From the NCBI GenBank assembly GCA_964519335.1, contig CAZFIA010000002.1, positions 1 to 64,000 on the forward strand: 64,000 nt of DNA, written 5' to 3'. The translations under genes were made by a program, and so were the position numbers. The DNA comes from JALZVT01 sp964519335 (GTDB lineage: Bacteria; Pseudomonadota; Gammaproteobacteria; Pseudomonadales; Azotimanducaceae). A model generated the notes under the pieces. That model ran no database searches. It had not been told where the DNA came from and was given only the letters and a program-made list of their open reading frames with translations. Positions 51,937 to 60,406 of this stretch are shown one piece after another. How positions within the stretch are numbered: position 1 is the first letter of the stretch; each line of letters opens with the position of its first letter.

Positions 51937-52542
51937 ATGAATCAGCAAACCGACAGCCCAATCACTAACTCTAGCAGTGCAAAAAGCTCGCATGGCGTGT
52001 TGGTCGCGAAGCTTGGTGCGCTTGTGGTTGGCATGTTTGCCTTTGCGTTTGCGCTGGTGCCGCTTTATGACTTGCTGTGTGATATCACCGGTCTGGGTGG
52101 CAAGACCGGAGGCAAGTACGAGTACGATGCGGCGGCGCTCACGCCCGACACCTCGCGGCTCATTCGCGTTAACTTTATTACCAACAACAACGACGGCATG
52201 CCCTGGGAATTCAGCTCTGAGAAGGGCGGCGTGCGGGTGAATCCCGGCGAACTCAAGGCCGTTAACTTTGTGGTACGCAACCCTACCGACCGGGTCATGG
52301 TGGGTCAGGCTATTCCATCTCTGGTGCCCGTTAAGGCCGCAGAGTATTTCCACAAAACCGAGTGTTTTTGTTTTGAGCAGCAAGTGCTGCAGCCCGGTGA
52401 AGAGATGGTTATGCCCATGCGCTTTATCGTTGGCCGCGAACTGCCAAAGAATGTGCAATCAATTTCCTTGTCGTACGCGCTGTTCGACGTTACCGACCGC
52501 GTTGACCTAGCATCTATAACGGAGCCTTCAGGCAATGGCTAA
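51937..52542 (+). CDS. ctaG: Cytochrome c oxidase assembly protein CtaG (Cox11)
   Basis: 201 residues from the ATG at 51937; the longer frame from 51802 overlaps ctaD and is not conserved-looking. One N-terminal membrane helix is followed by the Cox11 domain with PLYDLLCDITGLGG and the copper-binding CFCF motif in KTECFCFEQQVLQPGEEM. It delivers copper to CuB of subunit I. It overlaps ctaE by eight bases. Confidence 0.95.
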   Translation: MNQQTDSPITNSSSAKSSHGVLVAKLGALVVGMFAFAFALVPLYDLLCDITGLGGKTGGKYEYDAAALTPDTSRLIRVNFITNNNDGMPWEFSSEKGGVRVNPGELKAVNFVVRNPTDRVMVGQAIPSLVPVKAAEYFHKTECFCFEQQVLQPGEEMVMPMRFIVGRELPKNVQSISLSYALFDVTDRVDLASITEPSGNG

Positions 52543-53464
52543 TCCCTCAGAAACTCCCTCCTATTACATCCCGCACTCCGGGTGGTATCCGGTGTGGTTG
52601 GCGGCGTCCGCTTGCATGATGGTGGTTGGTCTTGCGATCTTCCTTAATGCCAGTTCTGCCGGCGAAGGCGGCTCGCTCGGCGTGTTTTACGTGGGTTTTG
52701 CCGGGCTTGCCTTCGTGCTCTTCCAATGGTTCGCCAAGGTGGTTAGCGAGAACAGCGTCGGCCTGGTGAGCGGTCAGCTGAAGCGCTCTTACGTTTGGGG
52801 CATGGGCTGGTTCATATTCTCCGAAGTCATGTTTTTTGCCGCCTTTTTTGGTGCTCTGTTCTATGCGCGCCAGCTGTCGGTGCAGTGGCTGGGTGGTGAA
52901 GGCGGTAAGGGTATCTCCGGCGACTACCTGTGGCCTGAGTTCAAGCCTGAGTGGCCGGTAATGCAGAACCCGGATAACGCGATTTTCACGCCCCCTGAAC
53001 ACAGCATGGCGCCTCCGGGGGCAGCCTCTTCAGAGGTGTCTGGCTGGCTTAGCTATTTGCCTCTGTGGAACACAATCATTCTGCTGACATCCAGCGTTAC
53101 AGTGCACTTTGCCCATACCGGTCTCAAGAACGACAAGCGCGGCCAGTTTATTGGCTGGCTTGGTCTCACGGTTTTGTTGGGCTGCATCTTCCTGGTGTTG
53201 CAGGTAGAGGAATACATTGAAGCCTACAGCCACCTTGGCTTAACCCTGTCGAGCGGCATCTACGGCTCAACCTTTTTCATTCTCACCGGCTTTCACGGCT
53301 TCCACGTGACGCTTGGCACATTCATGTTGCTGGTGCAGTTGATACGCGCTATCCGGGGTCACTTCTCACACCACGACTGTTTTGGCTTTGAAGCCTCTAG
53401 CTGGTACTGGCACTTTGTCGACGTGGTTTGGGTTGGCCTGTTTGTCTTTGTTTATCTGCTGTAG
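52535..53464 (+). CDS. ctaE: Cytochrome c oxidase subunit III
   Basis: 309 residues, seven membrane helices. The signature stretch is GFHGFHVTLGTFMLLVQLIRA, and the C terminus ends ASSWYWHFVDVVWVGLFVFVYLL, the conserved end of the family. It stabilises subunit I and supports proton uptake. A good intrinsic terminator follows within 25 bp. Confidence 0.97.
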   Translation: MANPSETPSYYIPHSGWYPVWLAASACMMVVGLAIFLNASSAGEGGSLGVFYVGFAGLAFVLFQWFAKVVSENSVGLVSGQLKRSYVWGMGWFIFSEVMFFAAFFGALFYARQLSVQWLGGEGGKGISGDYLWPEFKPEWPVMQNPDNAIFTPPEHSMAPPGAASSEVSGWLSYLPLWNTIILLTSSVTVHFAHTGLKNDKRGQFIGWLGLTVLLGCIFLVLQVEEYIEAYSHLGLTLSSGIYGSTFFILTGFHGFHVTLGTFMLLVQLIRAIRGHFSHHDCFGFEASSWYWHFVDVVWVGLFVFVYLL

Positions 53465-53486
53465 CCATAGACGCCGTACCGACACG

Positions 53487-53525
53487 AACGCCCTGCTTGA
53501 AGCGATTCGATCAGGGCGTTTTTGT
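53487..53525 (+). terminator. Intrinsic terminator after ctaE
   Basis: AACGCCCTG (53487-53495) pairs with CAGGGCGTT (53512-53520), a 9-bp stem, and is followed by a T-tract TTTTTGTT. It ends the ctaC-ctaD-ctaG-ctaE transcript. Confidence 0.85.
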
Positions 53526-53532
53526 TATTACT

Positions 53533-53796
53533 TCAGGACTCAGAAGGGAGGCTAGACTGTCCATCTGCGGCCCGAATGGGCTGATGCCAGGGGGCATTCA
53601 GACCAAGTTGTCCGGTGTAGATGCCGTAGCAGATTGTGACTACCAGGAGGCCTGCGAGACTAATGCGCACGCCCAGTGCATGCAGCGTGCGTTTTGAACC
53701 GGCCTTGTCGCTATCTTTGAACAGAAACACCAGGCCACTGAATAAGCTGGCGACTATGCCAAGCAACAGCAGCCCGATAATAATTTTGATGGCCAT
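53533..53796 (-). CDS. Twin transmembrane protein, DUF2909
   Basis: 87 residues from the ATG at 53796, selected because MAIKIIIGLLLLGIVASLFSG matches the family opening; an in-frame extension to 53889 overlaps the SURF1 start. It has two membrane helices around a charged loop (FLFKDSDKAGSKRTLHALGVRISL). DUF2909 proteins sit in cox clusters of many proteobacteria; their function is not known. It is transcribed against the cox genes. Confidence 0.75.
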   Translation of the reverse strand: MAIKIIIGLLLLGIVASLFSGLVFLFKDSDKAGSKRTLHALGVRISLAGLLVVTICYGIYTGQLGLNAPWHQPIRAADGQSSLPSES

Positions 53797-53842
53797 GCTT
53801 GATAGCACGCTCATTTGGAACCGAACAAACACTGTAACTGAT

Positions 53843-54574
53843 ATGAAAGTTGAGGGTAACGAAAGCAACAGAACATCGCTTAAGCGCATGGCCTTGTTTG
53901 TGATGGTGATGTTGCCGCTCGTGCTTGGCCTCGGTATTTGGCAGTTGCAGCGAGCCGCCTATAAGCAGTCGTTGATGGATGGTTATTTTGAAAAGTTGGG
54001 CGGGCTGCCGACTCAACTATCTGGCGGTGCTGTTCCAGAGCCTTTTACCCGGGTACGCGCGCGGGGCAGCTACTCAGACATCAACTTGCTGCTCGATAAT
54101 CAGGTGAACCAGTCACGTCAGGGCTACTGGGTTTACACGCCATTTAGTTCAGAAGGCGCCACCTGGATGGTTAATCGCGGATGGTTTGAAGCCCCCCAAC
54201 AGCGACAGGAGCTGCCGCAGATTCCTAAAGCCCCCGAGGGTGAGGTCGATGTAGTCGCAATAGTTTGGCCAGATACCGGAATGCTGCCTCTGTTCGGCAA
54301 TGCGGTGGCTGAGCGGCTAAACGACCTTACCTGGCGTTTGCAGCGGCTCGATTTTGAGGTCATTAGCGTCGAGCTTAAAGATCTCGAGGTGCGCGATCTA
54401 AGAACAGTAGAGCTGCGGTTGGAGGCAGTACAGCCCGGGGTACTACATGCCCTGCCACAGACGATTGGCTTTGGTGTTGAGCGCCATCAGGGTTACGCCT
54501 TTCAGTGGTTTGGTTTGGCGGTGGCGTTGGTTGCCGGCTATTTCTTTTACCGCAGATCGTTTTCTGCCGCTTGA
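53843..54574 (+). CDS. SURF1 family cytochrome oxidase biogenesis protein
   Basis: 243 residues from the ATG at 53843. A membrane helix at each end flanks a periplasmic domain; LGLGIWQLQRAAYKQSLMDGY is the SURF1 signature and GYAFQWFGLAVALVAGYFFY the final helix. SURF1 helps place heme a in subunit I. The start is 46 bp from the divergent DUF2909 start, so the two may share a control region. Confidence 0.88.
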   Translation: MKVEGNESNRTSLKRMALFVMVMLPLVLGLGIWQLQRAAYKQSLMDGYFEKLGGLPTQLSGGAVPEPFTRVRARGSYSDINLLLDNQVNQSRQGYWVYTPFSSEGATWMVNRGWFEAPQQRQELPQIPKAPEGEVDVVAIVWPDTGMLPLFGNAVAERLNDLTWRLQRLDFEVISVELKDLEVRDLRTVELRLEAVQPGVLHALPQTIGFGVERHQGYAFQWFGLAVALVAGYFFYRRSFSAA

Positions 54575-54593
54575 GAGCAAGGTAATTCAAACA

Positions 54594-55238
54594 ATGACTT
54601 CAGAAAGCACCGATCAAGCCAGGCCCAACAATAGCCGCAAGCAGCTGCTGCTGATGCTCGCGATCATGGTGATTACGCTCGGTGGCTCATACCTTTTGTT
54701 TGTCGTAGCTCAGGGCACTGGCGTCTGGGGTACGGTAAACAAAGGCGAGTTCGTTAAACCCGCCCGCTCGGTCACCGACTACAATTGGCGCACGGTTGAA
54801 TCAGCGGCATTTAGCGCTGAGTTTCCAGAGGCGTTTAGCCCAATTAATGAGAAAGATGATGGCGCGCAAAAATCGATTAGCACCACCCGGGGCAGCGTAA
54901 AGCGTACCTGGTGGCTGCTCGCGGTAGCCAACGAAGGGTGTGAGCGTGCCTGCGATAGCGCGTTGGCCCACATGCGCTCCTTGCAGATCTTGCTGACCAA
55001 GGACGCAACGCGTCTTCGCCGGGCACTGGTAGTGCCGGGTGCCGCCAGCGCAGAACTTGGTGAGCAGTATCCAAAACTTGTGCGGCTGTCGAGGGACCCT
55101 GCAGCTCGAGCCCCGGCCACGGGCATCTACATCGTTGACCCCACTGGGGTATTGGTATTGCGCTATCCGCTTGAAGATTCGGCGGTAGACATAAAGAAAG
55201 ACCTGAAGCGACTTTTGAAGTACTCGCAGCTGGGTTAA
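54594..55238 (+). CDS. Oxidase-cluster transmembrane protein, thioredoxin-like
   Basis: 214 residues from the ATG at 54594. One N-terminal membrane helix (LLLMLAIMVITLGGSYLLFVV) is followed by a soluble domain resembling SCO/thioredoxin folds (TWWLLAVANEGCERACDSALAHM and TGIYIVDPTGVLVLRYPL). The two Cys are spaced CxxxC as in SCO proteins. Similar genes always sit between SURF1 and ctaA in such clusters. A role in copper or redox delivery to the oxidase is inferred only from position and fold. Confidence 0.7.
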   Translation: MTSESTDQARPNNSRKQLLLMLAIMVITLGGSYLLFVVAQGTGVWGTVNKGEFVKPARSVTDYNWRTVESAAFSAEFPEAFSPINEKDDGAQKSISTTRGSVKRTWWLLAVANEGCERACDSALAHMRSLQILLTKDATRLRRALVVPGAASAELGEQYPKLVRLSRDPAARAPATGIYIVDPTGVLVLRYPLEDSAVDIKKDLKRLLKYSQLG

Positions 55239-55275
55239 CAAGGGTGTCCGTTGATATTTTGTACAGGAGCCGATC

Positions 55276-56289
55276 ATGGTTACCAGCTGGCAACAGACTT
55301 ATAAACTGACGCTGATTGCGCTGGTGTTTGGCGTGTTGGTTGTAGGCCTTGGCGCTTATACGCGACTGGCCGATGCCGGGCTGGGCTGTCCTGACTGGCC
55401 CGGTTGCTATGGTTTTTTAACGGTGCCGCAATCTTCTGAGGCGGTGGCGACCGCCGAGGCTTTGTTCCCGGACGCTCCGGTTGAGAAAGAAAAAGCCTGG
55501 TGGGAAATGATTCATCGCTATTTTGCGGCGGCGCTTGGGCTACTGATTGTGGCTATTGCGGTGAGTGCGTTTCGGCATCGGCAAACAGGCATTCCCTGGA
55601 AGCTGCCGCTGATCCTGGTCGCTTTGGTTATTCTGCAGGGTGCGTTTGGCGCCTGGACCGTAACGCTGAAATTATGGCCACAGGTGGTCACTGCGCATTT
55701 GTTGGGTGGTTTTTCGACGCTCGGGCTGCTCTGGCTTTTGCTGCTGCGGCTGGGGTTTGGGGGCACGCTTGGCGTGGCGTCTAAGCTTCGGCATCACGCT
55801 GCCATTGCCCTCGTGCTAGTGATTTTTCAAGTGGCTTTGGGTGGCTGGACCTCGACCAATTACGCAGCCCTTGCCTGTTCTGACTTCCCGGGCTGCCAGG
55901 CGGCGGATGCCTGGCCGTTTGAAAATTTTGCAAAGGATGTCGGCAAGGGCTTCGATGTGATGCAGGAGGTAGGGCCAAATTATCTTGGGGGCAAATTGGA
56001 CAACAGCGCGCGGCAGGCGATCCACATGGTGCATCGTCTGGGTGCTTTGTTGATTTTGCTAGTAGTTGGGGCGCTTTCGTGGCGGATGGCCCGCGCGGGC
56101 TCAGACCTGGCCGGATGGTTAAGCGCTATACTTGCGGCGCAGCTGGCTTTGGGTGTGCTGAATATTGTGTGGGTGTTGCCGCTTCTGAACGCAACCTTCC
56201 ATAATCTCGGTGGTGCCGCCCTGTTGCTTGCGCTCATTGCCGTGAACTATAGAGCGCAGATTGCGCGGCGCGCTTTGCTTGCGCACTGA
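55276..56289 (+). CDS. ctaA: Heme A synthase
   Basis: 337 residues with eight membrane helices in two halves. Family marks are LGAYTRLADAGLGCPDWPGCYGF, EMIHRYFAAALGLLIV and VHRLGALLILLVV, carrying the heme-ligand His residues. It oxidises the C8 methyl group of heme o. It is followed by ctaB, so heme A synthesis is complete within this cluster. Confidence 0.94.
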   Translation: MVTSWQQTYKLTLIALVFGVLVVGLGAYTRLADAGLGCPDWPGCYGFLTVPQSSEAVATAEALFPDAPVEKEKAWWEMIHRYFAAALGLLIVAIAVSAFRHRQTGIPWKLPLILVALVILQGAFGAWTVTLKLWPQVVTAHLLGGFSTLGLLWLLLLRLGFGGTLGVASKLRHHAAIALVLVIFQVALGGWTSTNYAALACSDFPGCQAADAWPFENFAKDVGKGFDVMQEVGPNYLGGKLDNSARQAIHMVHRLGALLILLVVGALSWRMARAGSDLAGWLSAILAAQLALGVLNIVWVLPLLNATFHNLGGAALLLALIAVNYRAQIARRALLAH

Positions 56290-56342
56290 TTCCGCATTGA
56301 TTGCGCATTGATGACGTTTTGAAGAGTTTTTAAAGAGTTTTT
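56283..56342. repeat. Two short tandem arrays in the ctaA-ctaB spacer
   Basis: An 11-bp unit GCATTGATTGC occurs three times with small changes (56283-56315), the first copy containing the ctaA stop. It is followed by an 11-bp pair GAAGAGTTTTT and AAAGAGTTTTT (56321-56342). Confidence 0.8.
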
Positions 56343-56348
56343 CCTGAA

Positions 56349-57305
56349 GTGACTAACCCCGGCTCCGGCCTTACAGACACAGTAATCGCGCCTGCTCCTG
56401 TTGGTGCAGAAGTACATGCCCCGGCAGTGTGGCGCGACTACTACGAGATGTGTAAACCGCGTGTGGTTTTGCTCATGTTGTTGTGCGCGGTGGTTGGTAT
56501 GTTTCTGGCGGTACCGGGTATGGTGCCTGTCGATGCGCTGGTGTTCGGCACGCTGGGCATTGCGTTGGTAGCAGGCTCGGCGGCTGCTGTGAATCATCTC
56601 GCGGATGCAGAGATTGATGCCCGCATGGCGCGAACGCACAACCGGCCAATCGCGCAGGGTCGGGTTGGCTTTAATCAGGGTGTGGTCTTTGCCGCAGTGA
56701 CTGGTTGTCTGGGCATGCTGGTTCTGTATTTCCTGGTTAACCCGCTTACAGCCTGGTTAAACCTCGCTTCCTGGGTAGGCTACGGTCTGATCTATACGCT
56801 GTGGCTAAAGCGCGCCACCCCTCAAAACATTGTGATTGGCGGGCTGTTTGGTGCAGCGCCGCCCTTGTTTGGCTGGGCTGCCGTAAGCAACAGCGTTGAG
56901 CCAGGGGCGCTGTTGCTGGTACTCATTATCTTTGCCTGGACGCCGCCGCACTTCTGGGCGCTGGCTCTCGAGCGTAAAGAAGAATACTCAGACGTCGATA
57001 TTCCTATGCTGCCGGTCACCCACGGTGAGTCTTATACCCGACTGCACATCTTGCTCTACACCTTCATTTTGGTTGCGATTAGTTTGATGCCTTACATCAT
57101 TCGCATGAGCGGTGAGCTGTATTTGCTTGGCGCTGTGCTTTTAGGGGCGCGGTTTCTCTATTGGGCGGTTGTGCTTGTTCGCGACACCAATCCCAAGGCG
57201 CCCATGGCCACCTTCCGCTATAGCATCGTTTATTTAGGGCTCCTGTTTTTGGCGTTGCTGGTAGATCATTACACGCTGTCGCCTATGGCTTCGGGAGTTC
57301 TCTAG
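56349..57305 (+). CDS. ctaB: Protoheme IX farnesyltransferase (heme O synthase)
   Basis: 318 residues from a GTG at 56349. The UbiA-family motifs are NHLADAEIDARMARTHNRP and the second Asp-rich loop KEEYSDVDIPMLPVTHGE. It has about nine membrane helices. It attaches farnesyl to heme b to give heme o, the substrate of CtaA. Gene start is set by the cytoplasmic leader preceding MCKPRVVLLML. Confidence 0.95.
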   Translation: MTNPGSGLTDTVIAPAPVGAEVHAPAVWRDYYEMCKPRVVLLMLLCAVVGMFLAVPGMVPVDALVFGTLGIALVAGSAAAVNHLADAEIDARMARTHNRPIAQGRVGFNQGVVFAAVTGCLGMLVLYFLVNPLTAWLNLASWVGYGLIYTLWLKRATPQNIVIGGLFGAAPPLFGWAAVSNSVEPGALLLVLIIFAWTPPHFWALALERKEEYSDVDIPMLPVTHGESYTRLHILLYTFILVAISLMPYIIRMSGELYLLGAVLLGARFLYWAVVLVRDTNPKAPMATFRYSIVYLGLLFLALLVDHYTLSPMASGVL

Positions 57306-57307
57306 CG

Positions 57308-57952
57308 GTGAACGGTGTTCGCAGCACGGTTTTGCTTTGCATTGTGTTCATCATGATTGTGCTCGCGGCCTTTGTATTTAACACCACGCGAGTAAAAACA
57401 CTTTCCTTCGAAGAGCTGGCAAAGCAGGGCAGCATCATGCTGCCTAAACCCAGGGCACTCGCAGACATTGATTTGCAAACAGACGCAGGCGAGCCCTTTA
57501 CCGAGTCAAACTTTAAGTCAGAGTCAGAAAGTGCGTGGAGCTTTATCTTCTTTGGCTTTACAAACTGTCCTGACATTTGCCCGACGAGCATGTCGGTGAT
57601 GGGCCAGGCGTACAATGATTTGAGTGAAGAAGAACGCACTGCATTCCGCGGGTTGTTGGTAAGCGTTGACCCCGAGCGCGATGATCTGAGCGCTCTTGGC
57701 GAGTATGCCCGGGCGTTTTCGCCCAGTTTTACAGGCGTAACAGGCAGCATTACAAACCTTGCTACTTTTGCCACACAAGTAAACGCGGCGTTCCAGAAAG
57801 TGCCTGGAGCCTCCGGAGAGCCCTACCAGATAGACCACACGGGCAATTTGGTGATTGTAAATCCACGGGGCCACTATCACGGCTTCATCAAATTACCGCA
57901 TACGCGTGCTAAACTCGTTGAGACATTCAGGACGTTGCGCGCTTCTTTTTAA
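57308..57952 (+). CDS. SCO1/SenC copper chaperone
   Basis: 214 residues from a GTG two bases after ctaB. An N-terminal membrane anchor precedes a thioredoxin-like domain with the copper CxxxC pair (C87, C91 in FTNCPDICPTSMS) and the third ligand His177 in IDHTGN. It supplies copper to the CuA site of subunit II. It closes the oxidase assembly block. Confidence 0.92.
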   Translation: MNGVRSTVLLCIVFIMIVLAAFVFNTTRVKTLSFEELAKQGSIMLPKPRALADIDLQTDAGEPFTESNFKSESESAWSFIFFGFTNCPDICPTSMSVMGQAYNDLSEEERTAFRGLLVSVDPERDDLSALGEYARAFSPSFTGVTGSITNLATFATQVNAAFQKVPGASGEPYQIDHTGNLVIVNPRGHYHGFIKLPHTRAKLVETFRTLRASF

Positions 57953-57978
57953 GCGCGGGACTAGACGCGGGAATTTTT

Positions 57979-59241
57979 GTGCAGGTATCGCGCGGTCACA
58001 ACGAACCGCTTAGTCAGCAGTACGATCGAGTTCGGCAGCAGGCGCTGGCTATTTGTAAGCCGTTGGCGGTTGACGATTACGGCGTACAACCTGTACCCGA
58101 TGTAAGTCCGCCCAAATGGCATCTTGCCCATACCAGCTGGTTCTTCGAAACCTTCCTGTTAAAACCAAAGCTTGCGGGTTACCAGGCTTTCGATCCGTCT
58201 TATGAATACTTGTTTAATTCATACTACAACGGCGTAGGCGAGCAACATCCGCGTACCGATCGCGGCAACCTGTCGAGGCCAACGGTGGAAGAAGTGTATG
58301 CCTATCGAGCTCATGTTGATGACAACATGCATGAGTTGCTGGCAAGTGCCGAAACAGACTCATCGGGTCAAGAACTGACTAGCGCAGTTGTGCTGGGTTT
58401 GCAGCACGAGCAGCAACATCAAGAGCTACTGGTTACGGACATAAAATACATACTTGGCAACTCGCCGGTTCATGCACCCTACACCGAAAGTCTCGAAAGC
58501 AGGCCTGCTGTCAGTGATTCATCCCTCGACATTGGGTCTTGTCCGCTTGAATTTTATAGCTTCGACGGCGGTGTCTGCGAGATCGGCATTAACCCAGGGG
58601 ATGACTCTTTTTGTTTTGATAACGAAACGCCACGCCACAAGCAGTGGCTCGAACCTTTTCAACTCGCTAACCGGCTAGTGAACAACAGCGAGTATCTCGA
58701 GTTTGTCGCTGACGGTGGTTATGAACGTTCAGAGTTGTGGTTATCAGAGGGCTGGGCTGCTGTGCAAGCTGGCCGGTTTGGCAAGACTCCGGCGCCGCTG
58801 TATTGGCGTAACCGAGATGGACAGTGGTACGAGTATTTACTGACTGGGCTTTCCGAGCTGCGAGCGCAAGCCGCAGTATCACACCTGTCGTACTACGAAG
58901 CAGATGCCTATGCGCGTTGGTCCGGGCATCGGTTGGCCAGCGAAGCCGAATGGGAAATTGCTGCACAGCATGCGCAAGCGGAAACTGGGCCAAAGCTCCT
59001 GCAACTGGTGGATAGCTTGTGGCAGTGGACTCGCAGCGCGTATTCCCCCTACCCGGGGTTTAAGCCCCTGGAAGGAACCCTGGGCGAGTACAACGGCAAG
59101 TTTATGAGCGGGCAGATGGTGTTGCGTGGTGGGTCTGTAGCGACGCCCGAAGGACACGCGCGATTAACCTACCGAAATTTCTTTTATCCACCTGATCGGT
59201 GGCAGTTCACGGGAATTCGGCTCGCCGCGGACGCGGTGTAG
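57979..59241 (+). CDS. egtB: Hercynine oxygenase EgtB
   Basis: 420 residues from a GTG at 57979. An N-terminal DinB-like domain contains PKWHLAHTSWFFETFLL and the iron-binding HX3HXE motif at H143-H147-E149 (HEQQHQE). The C-terminal FGE-sulfatase domain runs from about 190 and ends MVLRGGSVATPEGHARLTYRNFF. The usual GGSCATP Cys is Val here. It is an iron-dependent sulfoxide synthase joining hercynine to a cysteine-type thiol. egtD follows 38 bp downstream. Confidence 0.9.
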   Translation: MQVSRGHNEPLSQQYDRVRQQALAICKPLAVDDYGVQPVPDVSPPKWHLAHTSWFFETFLLKPKLAGYQAFDPSYEYLFNSYYNGVGEQHPRTDRGNLSRPTVEEVYAYRAHVDDNMHELLASAETDSSGQELTSAVVLGLQHEQQHQELLVTDIKYILGNSPVHAPYTESLESRPAVSDSSLDIGSCPLEFYSFDGGVCEIGINPGDDSFCFDNETPRHKQWLEPFQLANRLVNNSEYLEFVADGGYERSELWLSEGWAAVQAGRFGKTPAPLYWRNRDGQWYEYLLTGLSELRAQAAVSHLSYYEADAYARWSGHRLASEAEWEIAAQHAQAETGPKLLQLVDSLWQWTRSAYSPYPGFKPLEGTLGEYNGKFMSGQMVLRGGSVATPEGHARLTYRNFFYPPDRWQFTGIRLAADAV

Positions 59242-59279
59242 CACTCTATTTGAAGAAGGGCAGTTGAGAGGGTTTTCCA

Positions 59280-60227
59280 GTGAGCGTCTACAAATTTTTT
59301 GATCTGGCTCCTGTATTGCGCGAGATGCGCGTTGAAGTTCTGGAGGGATTGAGTGCGCCGCAAAAAACTCTAGCGCCTAAGTTTTTCTACGACGAACGCG
59401 GTTCGCAACTGTTCGATGAGATAACGCGGCTGCCGGAATACTATCCGACGCGTACTGAAACGGAACTGTTTGAGGCCCATAGCGCGCAGATCGCCAGCCA
59501 TTTTTCGGGTGCGGTTACCCTTATCGAATACGGCAGTGGCAGCAGCCGGAAAATTCGTGCGCTGCTCGAAGGTATGAAGCCAGCGGCTTACGTGCCGCTT
59601 GATATATCGGGTGAACACCTCGAAGCCTCAGCCAAAACGCTTCAGTCTGACTACGACTGGCTGGATATTTACGCGGTCTGCGCAGATTACTCGCAGGCGA
59701 TCGAGCTGCCTGCAGAAATACCACGGAATCAGCCGATGGCTTTCTTTCCCGGCTCAAGCATTGGCAATTTTGCGCCAGACCAGGCGGCTGCGTTTTTGAC
59801 TCGGGTGCGATCGCTTGTTGGCGCGCACGGCAAGTTACTGATTGGTGTTGATCGCAAGAAAGACAAATCGGTGCTTGAGTCGGCCTACAACGATGCACAG
59901 GGGGTAACCGCCGCATTCAATCTGAATGTCCTGGAACACCTTAATCGCGAGCTGTCTGGTAACTTTGATATCGGGAATTTTGCCCATCGCGCGATCTACA
60001 ACGAGCAACTGGGAAGCATTCAGATGTATTTGGAATCAAAGATAGCTCAGCGGGTAGAGCTTGCGGGGCAACCTATCGACTTTGCCTCCGGGGAGGTAAT
60101 TCACACCGAGAATTCGTATAAATACCATCCCGAGGAGTTTGAAGCGTTGGCGGCGAGTGCCGGCTGGCGGAGCGAGCTGCATCTGAGCGACTCAAATGAC
60201 TATTTCTCTGTCTTTTTACTTGGCTGA
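59280..60227 (+). CDS. egtD: L-histidine N(alpha)-methyltransferase EgtD
   Basis: 315 residues from a GTG at 59280. Family markers are PKFFYDERGSQLFDEITRLPEYYPTRTE in two stretches, the SAM motif LIEYGSGSSRKI, FFPGSSIGNF and FDIGNFAHRAIYNEQLGSIQMYLES. It trimethylates histidine to hercynine, the first step of ergothioneine synthesis. Its TGA lies in the first unit of an 18-bp repeat. No egtA, egtC or egtE was seen nearby, as in many non-actinobacteria. Confidence 0.93.
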   Translation: MSVYKFFDLAPVLREMRVEVLEGLSAPQKTLAPKFFYDERGSQLFDEITRLPEYYPTRTETELFEAHSAQIASHFSGAVTLIEYGSGSSRKIRALLEGMKPAAYVPLDISGEHLEASAKTLQSDYDWLDIYAVCADYSQAIELPAEIPRNQPMAFFPGSSIGNFAPDQAAAFLTRVRSLVGAHGKLLIGVDRKKDKSVLESAYNDAQGVTAAFNLNVLEHLNRELSGNFDIGNFAHRAIYNEQLGSIQMYLESKIAQRVELAGQPIDFASGEVIHTENSYKYHPEEFEALAASAGWRSELHLSDSNDYFSVFLLG

Positions 60228-60256
60228 AGGCTCTTAACCCGCTGAAGGCTCTTAAC
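60223..60256. repeat. 18-bp tandem repeat spanning egtD and thrB stops, left copy
   Basis: The unit GCTGAAGGCTCTTAACCC is followed by a second copy (GCTGAAGGCTCTTAAC). After the gap the same units recur and a third, degenerate copy GCTGAAGGCTCTAACA follows (60413-60428). Collapsing the overlap gives about three copies. The TGA of egtD and the TAA of thrB (other strand) both lie inside units. Confidence 0.8.
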
Positions 60257-60356
60257 NNNNNNNNNNNNNNNNNNNNNNNNNNNNNNNNNNNNNNNNNNNN
60301 NNNNNNNNNNNNNNNNNNNNNNNNNNNNNNNNNNNNNNNNNNNNNNNNNNNNNNNN
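60257..60356. other. 100-N scaffold gap after egtD
   Basis: Exactly 100 N. The 55 bases ending the left contig (60202-60256) are identical to the 55 bases starting the right contig (60357-60411). This is an unmerged overlap, so the gap very likely contains no unknown sequence. Confidence 0.97.
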
Positions 60357-60406
60357 ATTTCTCTGTCTTTTTACTTGGCTGAAGGCTCTTAACCCGCTGA
60401 AGGCTC

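Noticed and set aside
50912..51961. 349-codon minus-strand ORF opposite ctaD
   Set aside because: Mirror of codon bias in a high-GC gene; the plus strand encodes an unmistakable oxidase subunit I.
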